In this document: piece after piece, positions 19,006 through 27,085 of the stretch | How the letters are laid out: each line of letters starts with the position of its first letter | Numbering within the stretch: position 1 is the first letter of the stretch | From: Candidatus Azobacteroides sp. | GTDB taxonomy: Bacteria > Bacteroidota > Bacteroidia > Bacteroidales > WRGA01 | DNA: 40,186 nt | Direction: 5' to 3' | NCBI GenBank assembly: GCA_021201815.1 | Contig: JAJQEC010000085.1 | Coordinates: 1 to 40,186 of the forward strand | The notes under the pieces: model-generated | Databases searched by the model: none | Told to the model about the DNA's origin: nothing | Seen by the model: only the letters and a program-made list of their open reading frames with translations | Made by a program: the position numbers and the translations under genes

Positions 19006-20853
19006 ATGTGTGGAATCGTCGGATATATTGGAAATAAAGATGCTTTTCCTATATTACTAAAAGGCCTGCACCGGTTGGAATACCGAGGGTATGATAGTGC
19101 CGGTATAGCACTTGTAAGTGAAGAGAGGAAAAACCTGAATGTATATAAAACAAGGGGAAAAGTTGCAGATCTGGAACACTTTGTTGAATCGAAAGATATC
19201 AGTGGGACAATTGGCATTGCACATACTCGTTGGGCTACTCACGGGGAACCTAATGATATTAATGCCCATCCTCATTATTCCCAATCAGAAAATATTGCAT
19301 TGATTCATAATGGCATCATCGAAAATTATGCCGTATTAAAAGAAGAACTTCTCAGGAAAGGATATACTTTTCAGAGTGCAACAGATACGGAAGTCTTAGT
19401 ACAGTTTATTGAATATGTAAAAGATAGTAATCATACTGACCTTGCGACAGCGGTGCATTTAGCCCTTAGTCAAATTGTAGGAGCGTATGCGATTGCTATC
19501 ATCGAAAAAAATAATCCTGATTTTCTTATTGCCGCAAGGAAAAGTAGCCCCTTGGTTGTTGGAATCGGTGAAGATGAATTTTTTCTGGCTTCTGATGCTA
19601 CTCCTATTGTGGAATATACGAATAAAGTAATTTATCTGGATGATGAAGAAATTGCAGTGATTCGTAGAGAAGAGGGATTAAAAATCACTTCTATTGAAAA
19701 TGTAGAGAAGACACCGCATATACAGGAACTGAGTATGAATCTCAGCCAGCTTGAGAAAGGTGGGTATCCGCATTTTATGCTGAAAGAAATATTCGAACAG
19801 CCCAGAACATTGCTGGACTGCATGAGCGGACGGATTAATGTAGAAGGAAATAATGTGGTTTTGTCCGGTATTTTTGATAATCAGGAAAAATTTCGTAAAG
19901 CAAAGCGGATTGTTATTTGTGCCTGTGGCACTTCCTGGCACGCAGGAACAATCGGTATGTATCTCATGGAAGAATATTGCCGGATTCCTGTCGTTGTTGA
20001 ATATTCGTCTGAATTTCGTTACCGGAAACCTGTCATTTATCCGGATGACATTGTAATTGCTATTTCCCAATCAGGAGAAACTGCCGATACATTGGCTGCC
20101 GTAGAACTGGCAAAAAGTCACGGAGCATTTATATATGGTATTTGTAATGTAGTGGGGGCTTCTATTCCAAGAGCTACTCACAGCGGATCGTATACACATG
20201 CCGGTCCGGAAATTGGCGTTGCTTCTACAAAAGCGTTTACGGCCCAGGTTACGGTGTTAACCCTCATGACTCTGGTAATAGGGAAGGTAAGAGGAACAAT
20301 TTCTGAGGAAAATTATCTTAAAATTGCACAGGAATTATTAAAAGTTCCGGCAAAAATGGAACAAACCCTGCAGTTGAATGAGCAGATAAAAGAGTTTTCT
20401 AAAATATTTACTTACGCTAAGAATTTTATCTATCTGGGCAGGGGATATAATTATCCATTAGCTCTGGAAGGTGCATTAAAATTGAAAGAAATTTCGTATA
20501 TCCATGCAGAGGGTTATCCGGCTGCAGAAATGAAACATGGACCGATTGCTCTCATTGATGCGGAAATGCCGGTTGTCGTGATTGCTATCAAACGGGGTAT
20601 GTATGAAAAAGTAGTAAGCAATATTCAGGAAATAAAAGCCAGAAAAGGAAAAGTAATTGCCATTATAACAGAAGGCGATGAAATTGTAAAACAGGTTTCC
20701 GATTATTATATCGAGATACCGGATACGGAAGAATGTCTTGTGCCTCTCGTAGCTTCTATTCCGTTACAATTACTGGCTTACCACATTGCGGTTACGAAAG
20801 GTCAGGATGTGGACCAGCCCAGAAATCTTGCCAAGTCGGTAACAGTAGAATAA
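19006..20853 (+). CDS. glmS: Glutamine--fructose-6-phosphate aminotransferase (isomerizing)
   Basis: The first committed enzyme of amino-sugar synthesis: fructose-6-phosphate plus glutamine to glucosamine-6-phosphate, cytoplasmic, normally dimeric. 615 residues. The N-terminal glutaminase domain begins MCGIVGYIG, with Cys2 as nucleophile after Met removal, and contains HTRWATHG. Two SIS sugar-isomerase domains follow (CGTSWHAG; SQSGETADT; the second with GRGYNYPLALEGALKLKE), ending in the conserved LAKSVTVE. It starts 5 bp after the exonuclease stop, so it is co-transcribed. No glmS ribozyme is expected or seen. Its product feeds the GlmM-type enzyme encoded near 3 kb. Confidence 0.96.
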   Translation: MCGIVGYIGNKDAFPILLKGLHRLEYRGYDSAGIALVSEERKNLNVYKTRGKVADLEHFVESKDISGTIGIAHTRWATHGEPNDINAHPHYSQSENIALIHNGIIENYAVLKEELLRKGYTFQSATDTEVLVQFIEYVKDSNHTDLATAVHLALSQIVGAYAIAIIEKNNPDFLIAARKSSPLVVGIGEDEFFLASDATPIVEYTNKVIYLDDEEIAVIRREEGLKITSIENVEKTPHIQELSMNLSQLEKGGYPHFMLKEIFEQPRTLLDCMSGRINVEGNNVVLSGIFDNQEKFRKAKRIVICACGTSWHAGTIGMYLMEEYCRIPVVVEYSSEFRYRKPVIYPDDIVIAISQSGETADTLAAVELAKSHGAFIYGICNVVGASIPRATHSGSYTHAGPEIGVASTKAFTAQVTVLTLMTLVIGKVRGTISEENYLKIAQELLKVPAKMEQTLQLNEQIKEFSKIFTYAKNFIYLGRGYNYPLALEGALKLKEISYIHAEGYPAAEMKHGPIALIDAEMPVVVIAIKRGMYEKVVSNIQEIKARKGKVIAIITEGDEIVKQVSDYYIEIPDTEECLVPLVASIPLQLLAYHIAVTKGQDVDQPRNLAKSVTVE

Positions 20854-20880
20854 GAAAAATAAATACTAGACAATAAAAGT

Positions 20881-20913
20881 AAAAAGGATAAGTTTTCAGC
20901 TTATCCTTTTTCG
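20881..20913. terminator. Bidirectional terminator between glmS and namZ-type gene
   Basis: AAAAAGGATAAG (20881-20892) and CTTATCCTTTTT (20900-20911) form a perfect 12-bp stem with a 7-nt loop, with A and T tracts on both sides. It serves convergent glmS (+) and the DUF1343 gene (-). Confidence 0.88.
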
Positions 20914-20924
20914 TTGTATGTATT

Positions 20925-22085
20925 TTAGTAGTCCTGATAAAGGAGATATTTCTTTCTCTTTTCTTTATACTTTTTTAAATCGGCCTGCCAGCTTTCCCGG
21001 ATTTCTCCCTCCGTTTTTCCGGCAATAATTTGTTTTCTGAGTGAAGAGGTTCCTGCTAATTTATCCATAAAAGAAGGACTACTGAAAAATTTTTCTTTTA
21101 ATCCTGACTTCTTATAGAAATCGAGCAGATATGTTAGGGTTAGTCCTCCATCTGTTTTTATTTCCCGAAGATCAATCCCATAACAAACCTTATTTTCCTG
21201 TAACGGATTTTTTGCAAATCCGGGAAGAGATTTAGGAGTAAATGAAAAGTCTCCGTATTTTTTATCCGGAGCACCAATGACCTGAAACGGAAAATAAGTT
21301 CCTCTGCCTACACTTACCTGAGTAGCTTCAAAAAAGCAAAGAGACGGGTACAATGCGATTGACTGATCATTGGGTAAATTCGGAGATGGTTTTATCGGCA
21401 GGGAATATTTTTGTCCGTGCTTCCAGTTCCTGGTCTTTATTACCAGTAGGGAACATTCTTTTTTACCCGGCAGCCATCCCTCTCCGTTTATCATCATGGC
21501 TAATTCTCCGACTGTCAGCCCATGGAGAACAGGGATAGGATGCATTCCTACAAAAGATTGTTGGGATAACTCCAGCACAGGACCATCCACAAAATCATTC
21601 GGATTAGGACGATCAAGTACAATCAATTTTTTATTATTTTCAGCACAGGCTTCCATTACATACTGTAAGGTACTGATATAAGTATAAAAACGTGCACCTA
21701 CATCCTGAATGTCAAAGATGATAACGTCTACATCGGACAGTTGTTCCGGCAGTGGTTTTTTGTTTTTGCCATATAAGGAAATGATGGGTACACCCGTTTT
21801 AACATCCCGGTTATTCTTTATCCATTCCCCTGCATCTGCATCTCCTCTAAAACCATGTTCAGGAGCAAAGACCTTTGTTATGGTTATATTTAAACCGGAA
21901 AGGGTATCCAGCAAATGGACTTTATTTTCTCCAACTATCGATGTCTGGTTTACAACTAAAGCTACTTTCTTATTAAGTAGCTGTGGCAGGTATAGAGCAG
22001 GTTGTTCTGCTCCTGTTTGAATCTGTGAAAATAAAGCAGCAGGAATAAGAAACAGAGATAAAAATATATATTTATTTATTTTCAT
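20925..22085 (-). CDS. Exo-beta-N-acetylmuramidase NamZ-type protein (DUF1343)
   Basis: A 386-residue exported protein. A signal peptide of about 20 residues ends near LFS-Q, so it acts in the periplasm or beyond. The rest matches DUF1343, whose characterised members (NamZ, glycoside hydrolase family 171) release MurNAc from the non-reducing end of peptidoglycan fragments. Visible family features are KKVALVVNQTS, APEHGFRG (the glutamate-histidine pair), DIQDVGARFYTY and VSVGRGT. It is the last gene of a tight operon after the HAD phosphatase (15-bp gap). Its place beside envelope genes fits wall recycling. Whether this member has the same substrate is inferred. Confidence 0.82.
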   Translation of the reverse strand: MKINKYIFLSLFLIPAALFSQIQTGAEQPALYLPQLLNKKVALVVNQTSIVGENKVHLLDTLSGLNITITKVFAPEHGFRGDADAGEWIKNNRDVKTGVPIISLYGKNKKPLPEQLSDVDVIIFDIQDVGARFYTYISTLQYVMEACAENNKKLIVLDRPNPNDFVDGPVLELSQQSFVGMHPIPVLHGLTVGELAMMINGEGWLPGKKECSLLVIKTRNWKHGQKYSLPIKPSPNLPNDQSIALYPSLCFFEATQVSVGRGTYFPFQVIGAPDKKYGDFSFTPKSLPGFAKNPLQENKVCYGIDLREIKTDGGLTLTYLLDFYKKSGLKEKFFSSPSFMDKLAGTSSLRKQIIAGKTEGEIRESWQADLKKYKEKRKKYLLYQDY

Positions 22086-22100
22086 GAATCCGAATTTTAA

Positions 22101-22721
22101 TTACATAAAAATAAACCTGTAATCTTCTCCTTCTACGGGTTGATAGGTTTTAAATCCTAAAGAAGCACCCATATCAACATTCGCTTTTCCGTCGTCTATA
22201 AATAATGTTTCCGAAGGATTGATTCCCGAATCCTGAATCATTTTTTCGAAAATAAGTTTTTCCGGTTTGATAACTCCTAACTGGTAAGAAAAATATAACT
22301 TGTCAAAATAATCCTCCAGAGGCTTTCCCGCAGAAGTGAAACCCGGAGAGTTTGCCCAACTCATAATGATAGGATTAGTATTACTAAGAAGGAACAAACG
22401 GTATTTTTTCTTCAATTTCGTAAGGAAATCGATTCTTTCTTGCTGAACGGGTAACATAAAGCCCAGCCATGCATAATCGATTTCTTCATCTGTCATGTTT
22501 TCACCTGTTAACTTACGAAGCTCTTTATAAAAATCCTCTCTGCTTAATTTCCCTTCTTCAAGCGCCAGAAAAATACCTTCCTGCTTATATATTCCCAATA
22601 TGTTATCCGCATTTTTTACTCCGATTTCCTGAAATCTCCTGACCGCCTGTTCCCGACTAATGTCTACAAGCACTCCTCCGAAATCGAATACGATATTTTT
22701 TATTCCATTCAAGTTTATCAT
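22101..22721 (-). CDS. HAD-superfamily phosphatase (subfamily IA, YihX-like)
   Basis: A soluble 206-residue hydrolase of the haloacid dehalogenase superfamily. Motif I is FDFGGVLVD, with the nucleophilic aspartate followed by Gly at the usual acid/base aspartate spot, as seen in YihX-type proteins; motif II is LLSNTN; motif III includes KPE; motif IV is FIDDGKANV. A helical cap lies between motifs I and II. YihX relatives act on sugar phosphates such as glucose-1-phosphate, but the substrate here cannot be told. It sits between the LptF/G-type permease and namZ with gaps of 17 and 15 bp. Confidence 0.8.
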   Translation of the reverse strand: MINLNGIKNIVFDFGGVLVDISREQAVRRFQEIGVKNADNILGIYKQEGIFLALEEGKLSREDFYKELRKLTGENMTDEEIDYAWLGFMLPVQQERIDFLTKLKKKYRLFLLSNTNPIIMSWANSPGFTSAGKPLEDYFDKLYFSYQLGVIKPEKLIFEKMIQDSGINPSETLFIDDGKANVDMGASLGFKTYQPVEGEDYRFIFM

Positions 22722-22738
22722 TTTTTTTCTTTAAGTTT

Positions 22739-23812
22739 TTATTTAGGAGCTTTTCTGTATAAATAAATTGCGATAATAGTATAAACAATATTTGGCAACC
22801 AGGCCGATAACCGGGGACTCATGGTACCTGAAATGGCAAAAGAGGAAGACATCGTCTGAAAAAGAATATAGGAAAAACTTAAGGCAAGTCCGATCCCTAT
22901 GTTTAATCCCATTCCTCCTTTTATTTTTCTGGAGGATAAAGATACTCCGATAATTGTAAGGATAAAAGAAGCCATGAAAGAGGCATATCTTCTTTCATAT
23001 TCGATTTCAAATTCTGTTATATTTGCAATCCCTCTTTTTTTCTGTTTATCGATATATTCTTTTAACTGGGGAGTCGTCATCTGTTCCTGATCTCCTTTTG
23101 AAATCAGAAAATCGGAAGGATCAATACCTAAAAGAGTATCCATTTTCTCCCCTTTGGTAATGTGTTCATGCATCCCGTCAAACTCCCGCAATAAATAATT
23201 CTGAACCGTCCATTTTTGCAGGGAATCATATTTAACCCGCTGAGCAGTAAGTTTGGATTTTAATTCCTTGCCTTCAAAATGGTCTAAGGAAAAATTATAT
23301 CCCATTTTAGAAGAATTATCATATTGTCCGAAATAGGCAATGCTTCCCGGAGTTGCTTCTATCTGGATATTCCGGGCATATTCTACTTTTTTATTTTTAA
23401 TATATTTATTCTGGAAATCAATGCGTGTTACATTTGCCGGCGGAATAATGTATCCGTTCAGAGCAAACATACAAATAGCAATAATAAAAGCGGATATCAT
23501 ATAAGGCCTGACAAATCTCCGGAAACTTACCCCACTGGCAAGGATGGCAATAATTTCGGAGTTATTAGCCATTTTGGATGTAAAAAAGATAACGGAAATA
23601 AATGTGAACAGCGAGCTGAATACACTGGCATAATAAGGAATAAAGTTTTTATAATAATCAAAAATAATCTCATAAAGAGTAACATCCTTGTTGAGAAACT
23701 TATCGAGTTTTTCATTTACATCAAATATCACCACAATAGAAAGGATCAGTAAAATGGTGAAAATAAATGTACCAAGGAATTTTTTTATGATATATATATC
23801 CAGTTTTTTCAT
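22739..23812 (-). CDS. LptF/LptG-family permease (YjgP/YjgQ)
   Basis: An inner-membrane permease of 357 residues. LptF and LptG form the membrane part of the LptB2FG machine that extracts lipopolysaccharide and passes it to the periplasmic bridge. The layout is typical: three N-terminal membrane helices (starting FLGTFIFTILLILSIVVIF), a periplasmic beta-jellyroll segment in the middle, then three C-terminal helices. The motif region MANNSEIIAILASGVSFRRF between helices 2 and 3 is the usual coupling loop. I cannot decide between LptF and LptG. It lies 8 bp after tgt and is co-transcribed with it. Confidence 0.85.
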   Translation of the reverse strand: MKKLDIYIIKKFLGTFIFTILLILSIVVIFDVNEKLDKFLNKDVTLYEIIFDYYKNFIPYYASVFSSLFTFISVIFFTSKMANNSEIIAILASGVSFRRFVRPYMISAFIIAICMFALNGYIIPPANVTRIDFQNKYIKNKKVEYARNIQIEATPGSIAYFGQYDNSSKMGYNFSLDHFEGKELKSKLTAQRVKYDSLQKWTVQNYLLREFDGMHEHITKGEKMDTLLGIDPSDFLISKGDQEQMTTPQLKEYIDKQKKRGIANITEFEIEYERRYASFMASFILTIIGVSLSSRKIKGGMGLNIGIGLALSFSYILFQTMSSSFAISGTMSPRLSAWLPNIVYTIIAIYLYRKAPK

Positions 23813-23820
23813 TCAATATC

Positions 23821-24951
23821 TTATAATCGTTGCGTTACCCGCACAACCATTTCCTTTTTCCAGGATGCAAAATCTCCTGCCAGAATATGTTTCCGGGCTT
23901 CTCCTACCAGCCATAGATAAAATGCCAGGTTATGAATGGAGGCGATTTGCATGGCCAGCAATTCTTCACTGATGAATAAATGCCGGAGGTATGCCCTGCT
24001 GTAGATGCGGTCTACCACAGAAGCCCCTTCTTCTTCGATAGGAGAAAAATCATCAGCCCACTTTTTATTTCGCATGTTCATAATTCCATTTCTGGTAAAT
24101 AACATTCCGTTTCTTCCGTTTCTGGTTGGCATGACACAATCAAACATATCTACTCCACGGTCAATATTTTCCAGAATATTGGCAGGAGTACCCACTCCCA
24201 TTAAATACCGTGGCTTATCAGTCGGTAGAATCTCATTTACGATCTCTACCATTTCATACATTTTTTCCACCGGTTCCCCAACTGCTAATCCTCCGATTGC
24301 ATTTCCGTCACATCCTTTTTCTGCGATATAGGCAGCGGATTCTCTTCTTAAATCGGGATATACACACCCTTGTACAATCGGGAAAAATGTTTGTTCATAT
24401 CCGTATTTCCCTTCTGTCTGCCGGAAACGGGACAATCCTCTGTCCAGCCAGCGGTGGGTGAGGGCAAGGGATTTTTTTGCGTAATCATACTCGGCTGTTC
24501 CCGGAGGACATTCATCAAATGCCATCATAATGTCAGCACCAATAGAACGCTGGATATCTACTACCTTTTCGGGTGTAAAAAAATGCCTGGAACCATCTAT
24601 ATGAGAACGAAACTCCGCTCCGTCTTCCGTAAGCTTCCGGTTATCTGATAAAGAAAACACCTGAAACCCTCCGCTATCCGTTAAGATGGGCTTTTCCCAT
24701 CCATTGAACTTATAGAGTCCCCCTGCTTTTTCCAGTATTTCAATGCCTGGCCTTAAATATAGATGATAGGTATTTCCCAGAATAATCTGCGCCTTGATGT
24801 CGTCTCTAAGTTCATGAAAATGTACTCCTTTTACGGAAGCCAGGGTTCCGACGGGCATGAAAATCGGTGTCTCTATTTGCCCGTGGGCTGTGGTTATAAG
24901 TCCTGCTCTTGCATTTGTAGAAGGAGCAGTCCCTTGAAGTTCAAATGTCAT
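23821..24951 (-). CDS. tgt: Queuine tRNA-ribosyltransferase (tRNA-guanine transglycosylase)
   Basis: A cytosolic enzyme of 376 residues that swaps guanine-34 for preQ1 in tRNAs with GUN anticodons, the first tRNA-level step of queuosine formation. Recognised stretches: GNTYHLYLRPG, LTDSGGFQVFSL with a catalytic aspartate, GGLAVGE, and DCVMPTRNGRNG with the second catalytic aspartate. The C-terminal region where other bacteria have a CxCxxC zinc site reads EEEGASVVDRIYSRAYLRHL, so all three cysteines are replaced; the following histidine remains. I recall that other Bacteroidales Tgt proteins share this. First gene of a four-gene operon. Confidence 0.94.
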   Translation of the reverse strand: MTFELQGTAPSTNARAGLITTAHGQIETPIFMPVGTLASVKGVHFHELRDDIKAQIILGNTYHLYLRPGIEILEKAGGLYKFNGWEKPILTDSGGFQVFSLSDNRKLTEDGAEFRSHIDGSRHFFTPEKVVDIQRSIGADIMMAFDECPPGTAEYDYAKKSLALTHRWLDRGLSRFRQTEGKYGYEQTFFPIVQGCVYPDLRRESAAYIAEKGCDGNAIGGLAVGEPVEKMYEMVEIVNEILPTDKPRYLMGVGTPANILENIDRGVDMFDCVMPTRNGRNGMLFTRNGIMNMRNKKWADDFSPIEEEGASVVDRIYSRAYLRHLFISEELLAMQIASIHNLAFYLWLVGEARKHILAGDFASWKKEMVVRVTQRL

Positions 24952-25007
24952 ATAGTAATTTCTCAGAATATTTTCCTGTATGTGTTACAAGTAAATTATA
25001 TAGTTAG

Positions 25008-25015
25008 CAAAATTA
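25008..25015 (-). promoter_or_regulatory. Candidate minus-7 box for the tgt operon
   Basis: The complement reads TAATTTTG, matching TAnnTTTG, 57 bp before the tgt ATG. It lies immediately downstream of the terminator hairpin of the previous gene. No minus-33 TTTG seen at the standard spacing. Confidence 0.45.
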
Positions 25016-25020
25016 ATTAA

Positions 25021-25064
25021 AAATGTTCAATCACATACGATATAATATATATGATTGAACATTT
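25021..25064 (-). terminator. Terminator downstream of the ABC exporter gene
   Basis: AAATGTTCAATCA (25021-25033) and TGATTGAACATTT (25052-25064) form a 13-bp perfect stem with an 18-nt loop. On the minus strand it is followed by TTAATTAATTTT. It is about 100 bp past the ABC gene stop and just before the tgt promoter. Confidence 0.72.
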
Positions 25065-25166
25065 TGTAAATTGATTTATAGTTTATTATTTTTTCAGATA
25101 TTTATTTTGATTATTCTTTGCAATTATCGGTGGTTACTGGGAATCTATATATCCGGGATTTTATCT

Positions 25167-26999
25167 TTAAGAATAATTTTGCATATCGTGAAGTTTCTTA
25201 TATACCCCATTTAACTCCATTAATTCTTCATGTTTCCCTCTTTCTACTATTTTACCTTCCAGCATGACACATATTTCATCTGCATTCCGAATAGTGGACA
25301 ACCTGTGAGCGATAGCAATCGTTGTTCGGTTCTTCATGAGGTTTTCCAGTGCTTCCTGAACCATTTTTTCCGATTCCGTATCAAGAGCGGAAGTTGCTTC
25401 GTCCAGAATGAGGATCGGTGGATTTTTCAATATTGCACGGGCAATACTAATCCGTTGTCTTTGTCCTCCGGATAATTTCCCTCCTCTGTCTCCGATGGTG
25501 GTTTCATACCCGTTTTCCGTAGCCATAATAAAATCATGCGCATTTGCTATTTTTGCAGCTTCAATAATTTCTTCCATGGTTGCGTTTTCCACTCCGAATG
25601 CGATGTTATTCCGGAATGTATCATTAAATAGAATGGCTTCCTGATTAACAATTCCCATAATAGAACGTAAATTTTTCAGTGTCGTATCTTTTATGTTTAT
25701 CTCGTCGATCATGATCTCTCCCTTCTGAATGTCATAAAAACGGGGAATCATATCTACCAGCGTAGATTTGCCGGAACCTGACTGTCCTACTAACGCAATT
25801 GTTTTTCCTTTTGGGATTTTTAAGTTGATATCTTTTAAAACCCACTCATTCTGATATTTAAACCATACATTATTGAAAGATATTTCTTTATTAAAGGATT
25901 TGAATAAACGTGGTTTTTCAGGTTGTTTCAGGTTGTTTTCAGCGGTTAATATTTTGTCAATCCTTTCCATGGACGCAAGTCCTTTCTTTATAGAATAGGA
26001 AGCTTTGGAAAATTCTTTTGCCGGATTGATAATGCTGTAAAATATAACCAGGTATAAAATAAATGTTGCCGCATCGATTGAGCTGCTGTCACTTAATATC
26101 AGAGAGCCTCCGAACCAGAGCACAATGGCAATGGCAGCCGTTCCCAAAAGTTCACTCATCGGATGGGCAAGATGATAGCGGCGATTAATGCGATTACTGA
26201 TGCGCCGGAAATTTTCATCTGTTCCCTCGAAGCGATCTTTCATTTTCTGTTCCGCATTAAAAGCTTTGATGATTCGTAGTCCTCCCAGTGTCTCTTCCAG
26301 TTGGGTCATTAAATGGCTCCATTCTTCCTGTCCTAACGTAGAAGTACGTTTGAGGTTTCTTCCTACCCGTCCCATAATGAAGCCGGCAATAGGTAACAAA
26401 ATCATTACAAAAACGGTTAACTTCCAGCTTATAATAATCATCGTACCTAAATAAATTGCAATTAGGATCGGATTTTTGAAAAGCATATCTAACGAAGAAA
26501 CAATGGAATTCTCGACTTCATTTACATCTCCTGATGTCCGGGCAATAATATCCCCTTTCCTTTCTTCCGAAAAGAAGCTTAATGGTAAATGAATAATCTT
26601 ATTATATATCTGATTCCGTATATCTCTTAAAATACCGGTTCGCAGAGGAATCATAAAATACATGGCCGCATAAGCCGTAGATGTTTTGAATAAGGTCATC
26701 AGGGTGAGGAATAGTCCCAACAGAAATAAAGTCATTCCACCCCCGTAATTGTTTATCATTTCCGATACATACCAGTAAAAATTATTAATTACCAGATCTT
26801 TCAGGGATATGCCGGAATCCCAGGCCATAAATACATATTCTTTGGTATCTACTTTAAATAAAATCTGTAGAATAGGAATAATAAGGGAAAATGAAAAAAC
26901 ATTCAGGAACCCGGATAGAATATTAAAAAAAATACTTAATGTCAGTTCTTTTTTATAAGGCGGAGTAAAGCGCCTCAGGATACGAATAAATTCTCTCAT
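25167..26999 (-). CDS. MsbA-like ABC exporter (fused membrane and ATPase domains)
   Basis: A homodimer-forming inner-membrane exporter of 610 residues. Six hydrophobic segments fill the first 330 residues or so; the C-terminal nucleotide-binding domain has Walker A GQSGSGKST (about 404-412), the signature LSGGQRQR (about 507) and Walker B ILILDEATSALD. The best match by architecture is the lipid A/phospholipid flippase MsbA, though peptide or drug exporters look alike. An in-frame TTG at 27038 extends the frame by 13 residues, but it lies within the promoter box, so I use ATG 26999 (MREFIRILRRFTPPYKKE). Neighbours are dacB upstream and the tgt operon downstream. Confidence 0.86.
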   Translation of the reverse strand: MREFIRILRRFTPPYKKELTLSIFFNILSGFLNVFSFSLIIPILQILFKVDTKEYVFMAWDSGISLKDLVINNFYWYVSEMINNYGGGMTLFLLGLFLTLMTLFKTSTAYAAMYFMIPLRTGILRDIRNQIYNKIIHLPLSFFSEERKGDIIARTSGDVNEVENSIVSSLDMLFKNPILIAIYLGTMIIISWKLTVFVMILLPIAGFIMGRVGRNLKRTSTLGQEEWSHLMTQLEETLGGLRIIKAFNAEQKMKDRFEGTDENFRRISNRINRRYHLAHPMSELLGTAAIAIVLWFGGSLILSDSSSIDAATFILYLVIFYSIINPAKEFSKASYSIKKGLASMERIDKILTAENNLKQPEKPRLFKSFNKEISFNNVWFKYQNEWVLKDINLKIPKGKTIALVGQSGSGKSTLVDMIPRFYDIQKGEIMIDEINIKDTTLKNLRSIMGIVNQEAILFNDTFRNNIAFGVENATMEEIIEAAKIANAHDFIMATENGYETTIGDRGGKLSGGQRQRISIARAILKNPPILILDEATSALDTESEKMVQEALENLMKNRTTIAIAHRLSTIRNADEICVMLEGKIVERGKHEELMELNGVYKKLHDMQNYS

Positions 27000-27027
27000 T
27001 AAATACGGATTGAAAATAAATAAGTAA

Positions 27028-27035
27028 CAAAGGTA
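27028..27035 (-). promoter_or_regulatory. Candidate minus-7 box for the ABC exporter
   Basis: The complement reads TACCTTTG, a good TAnnTTTG match 29 bp before ATG 26999. It settles the start choice for the gene. Minus-33 is not evident. Confidence 0.5.
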
Positions 27036-27085
27036 CAATTAATGTTGGGTTTGCGGTATCATTGATAAAAATATATTGCAAAACA

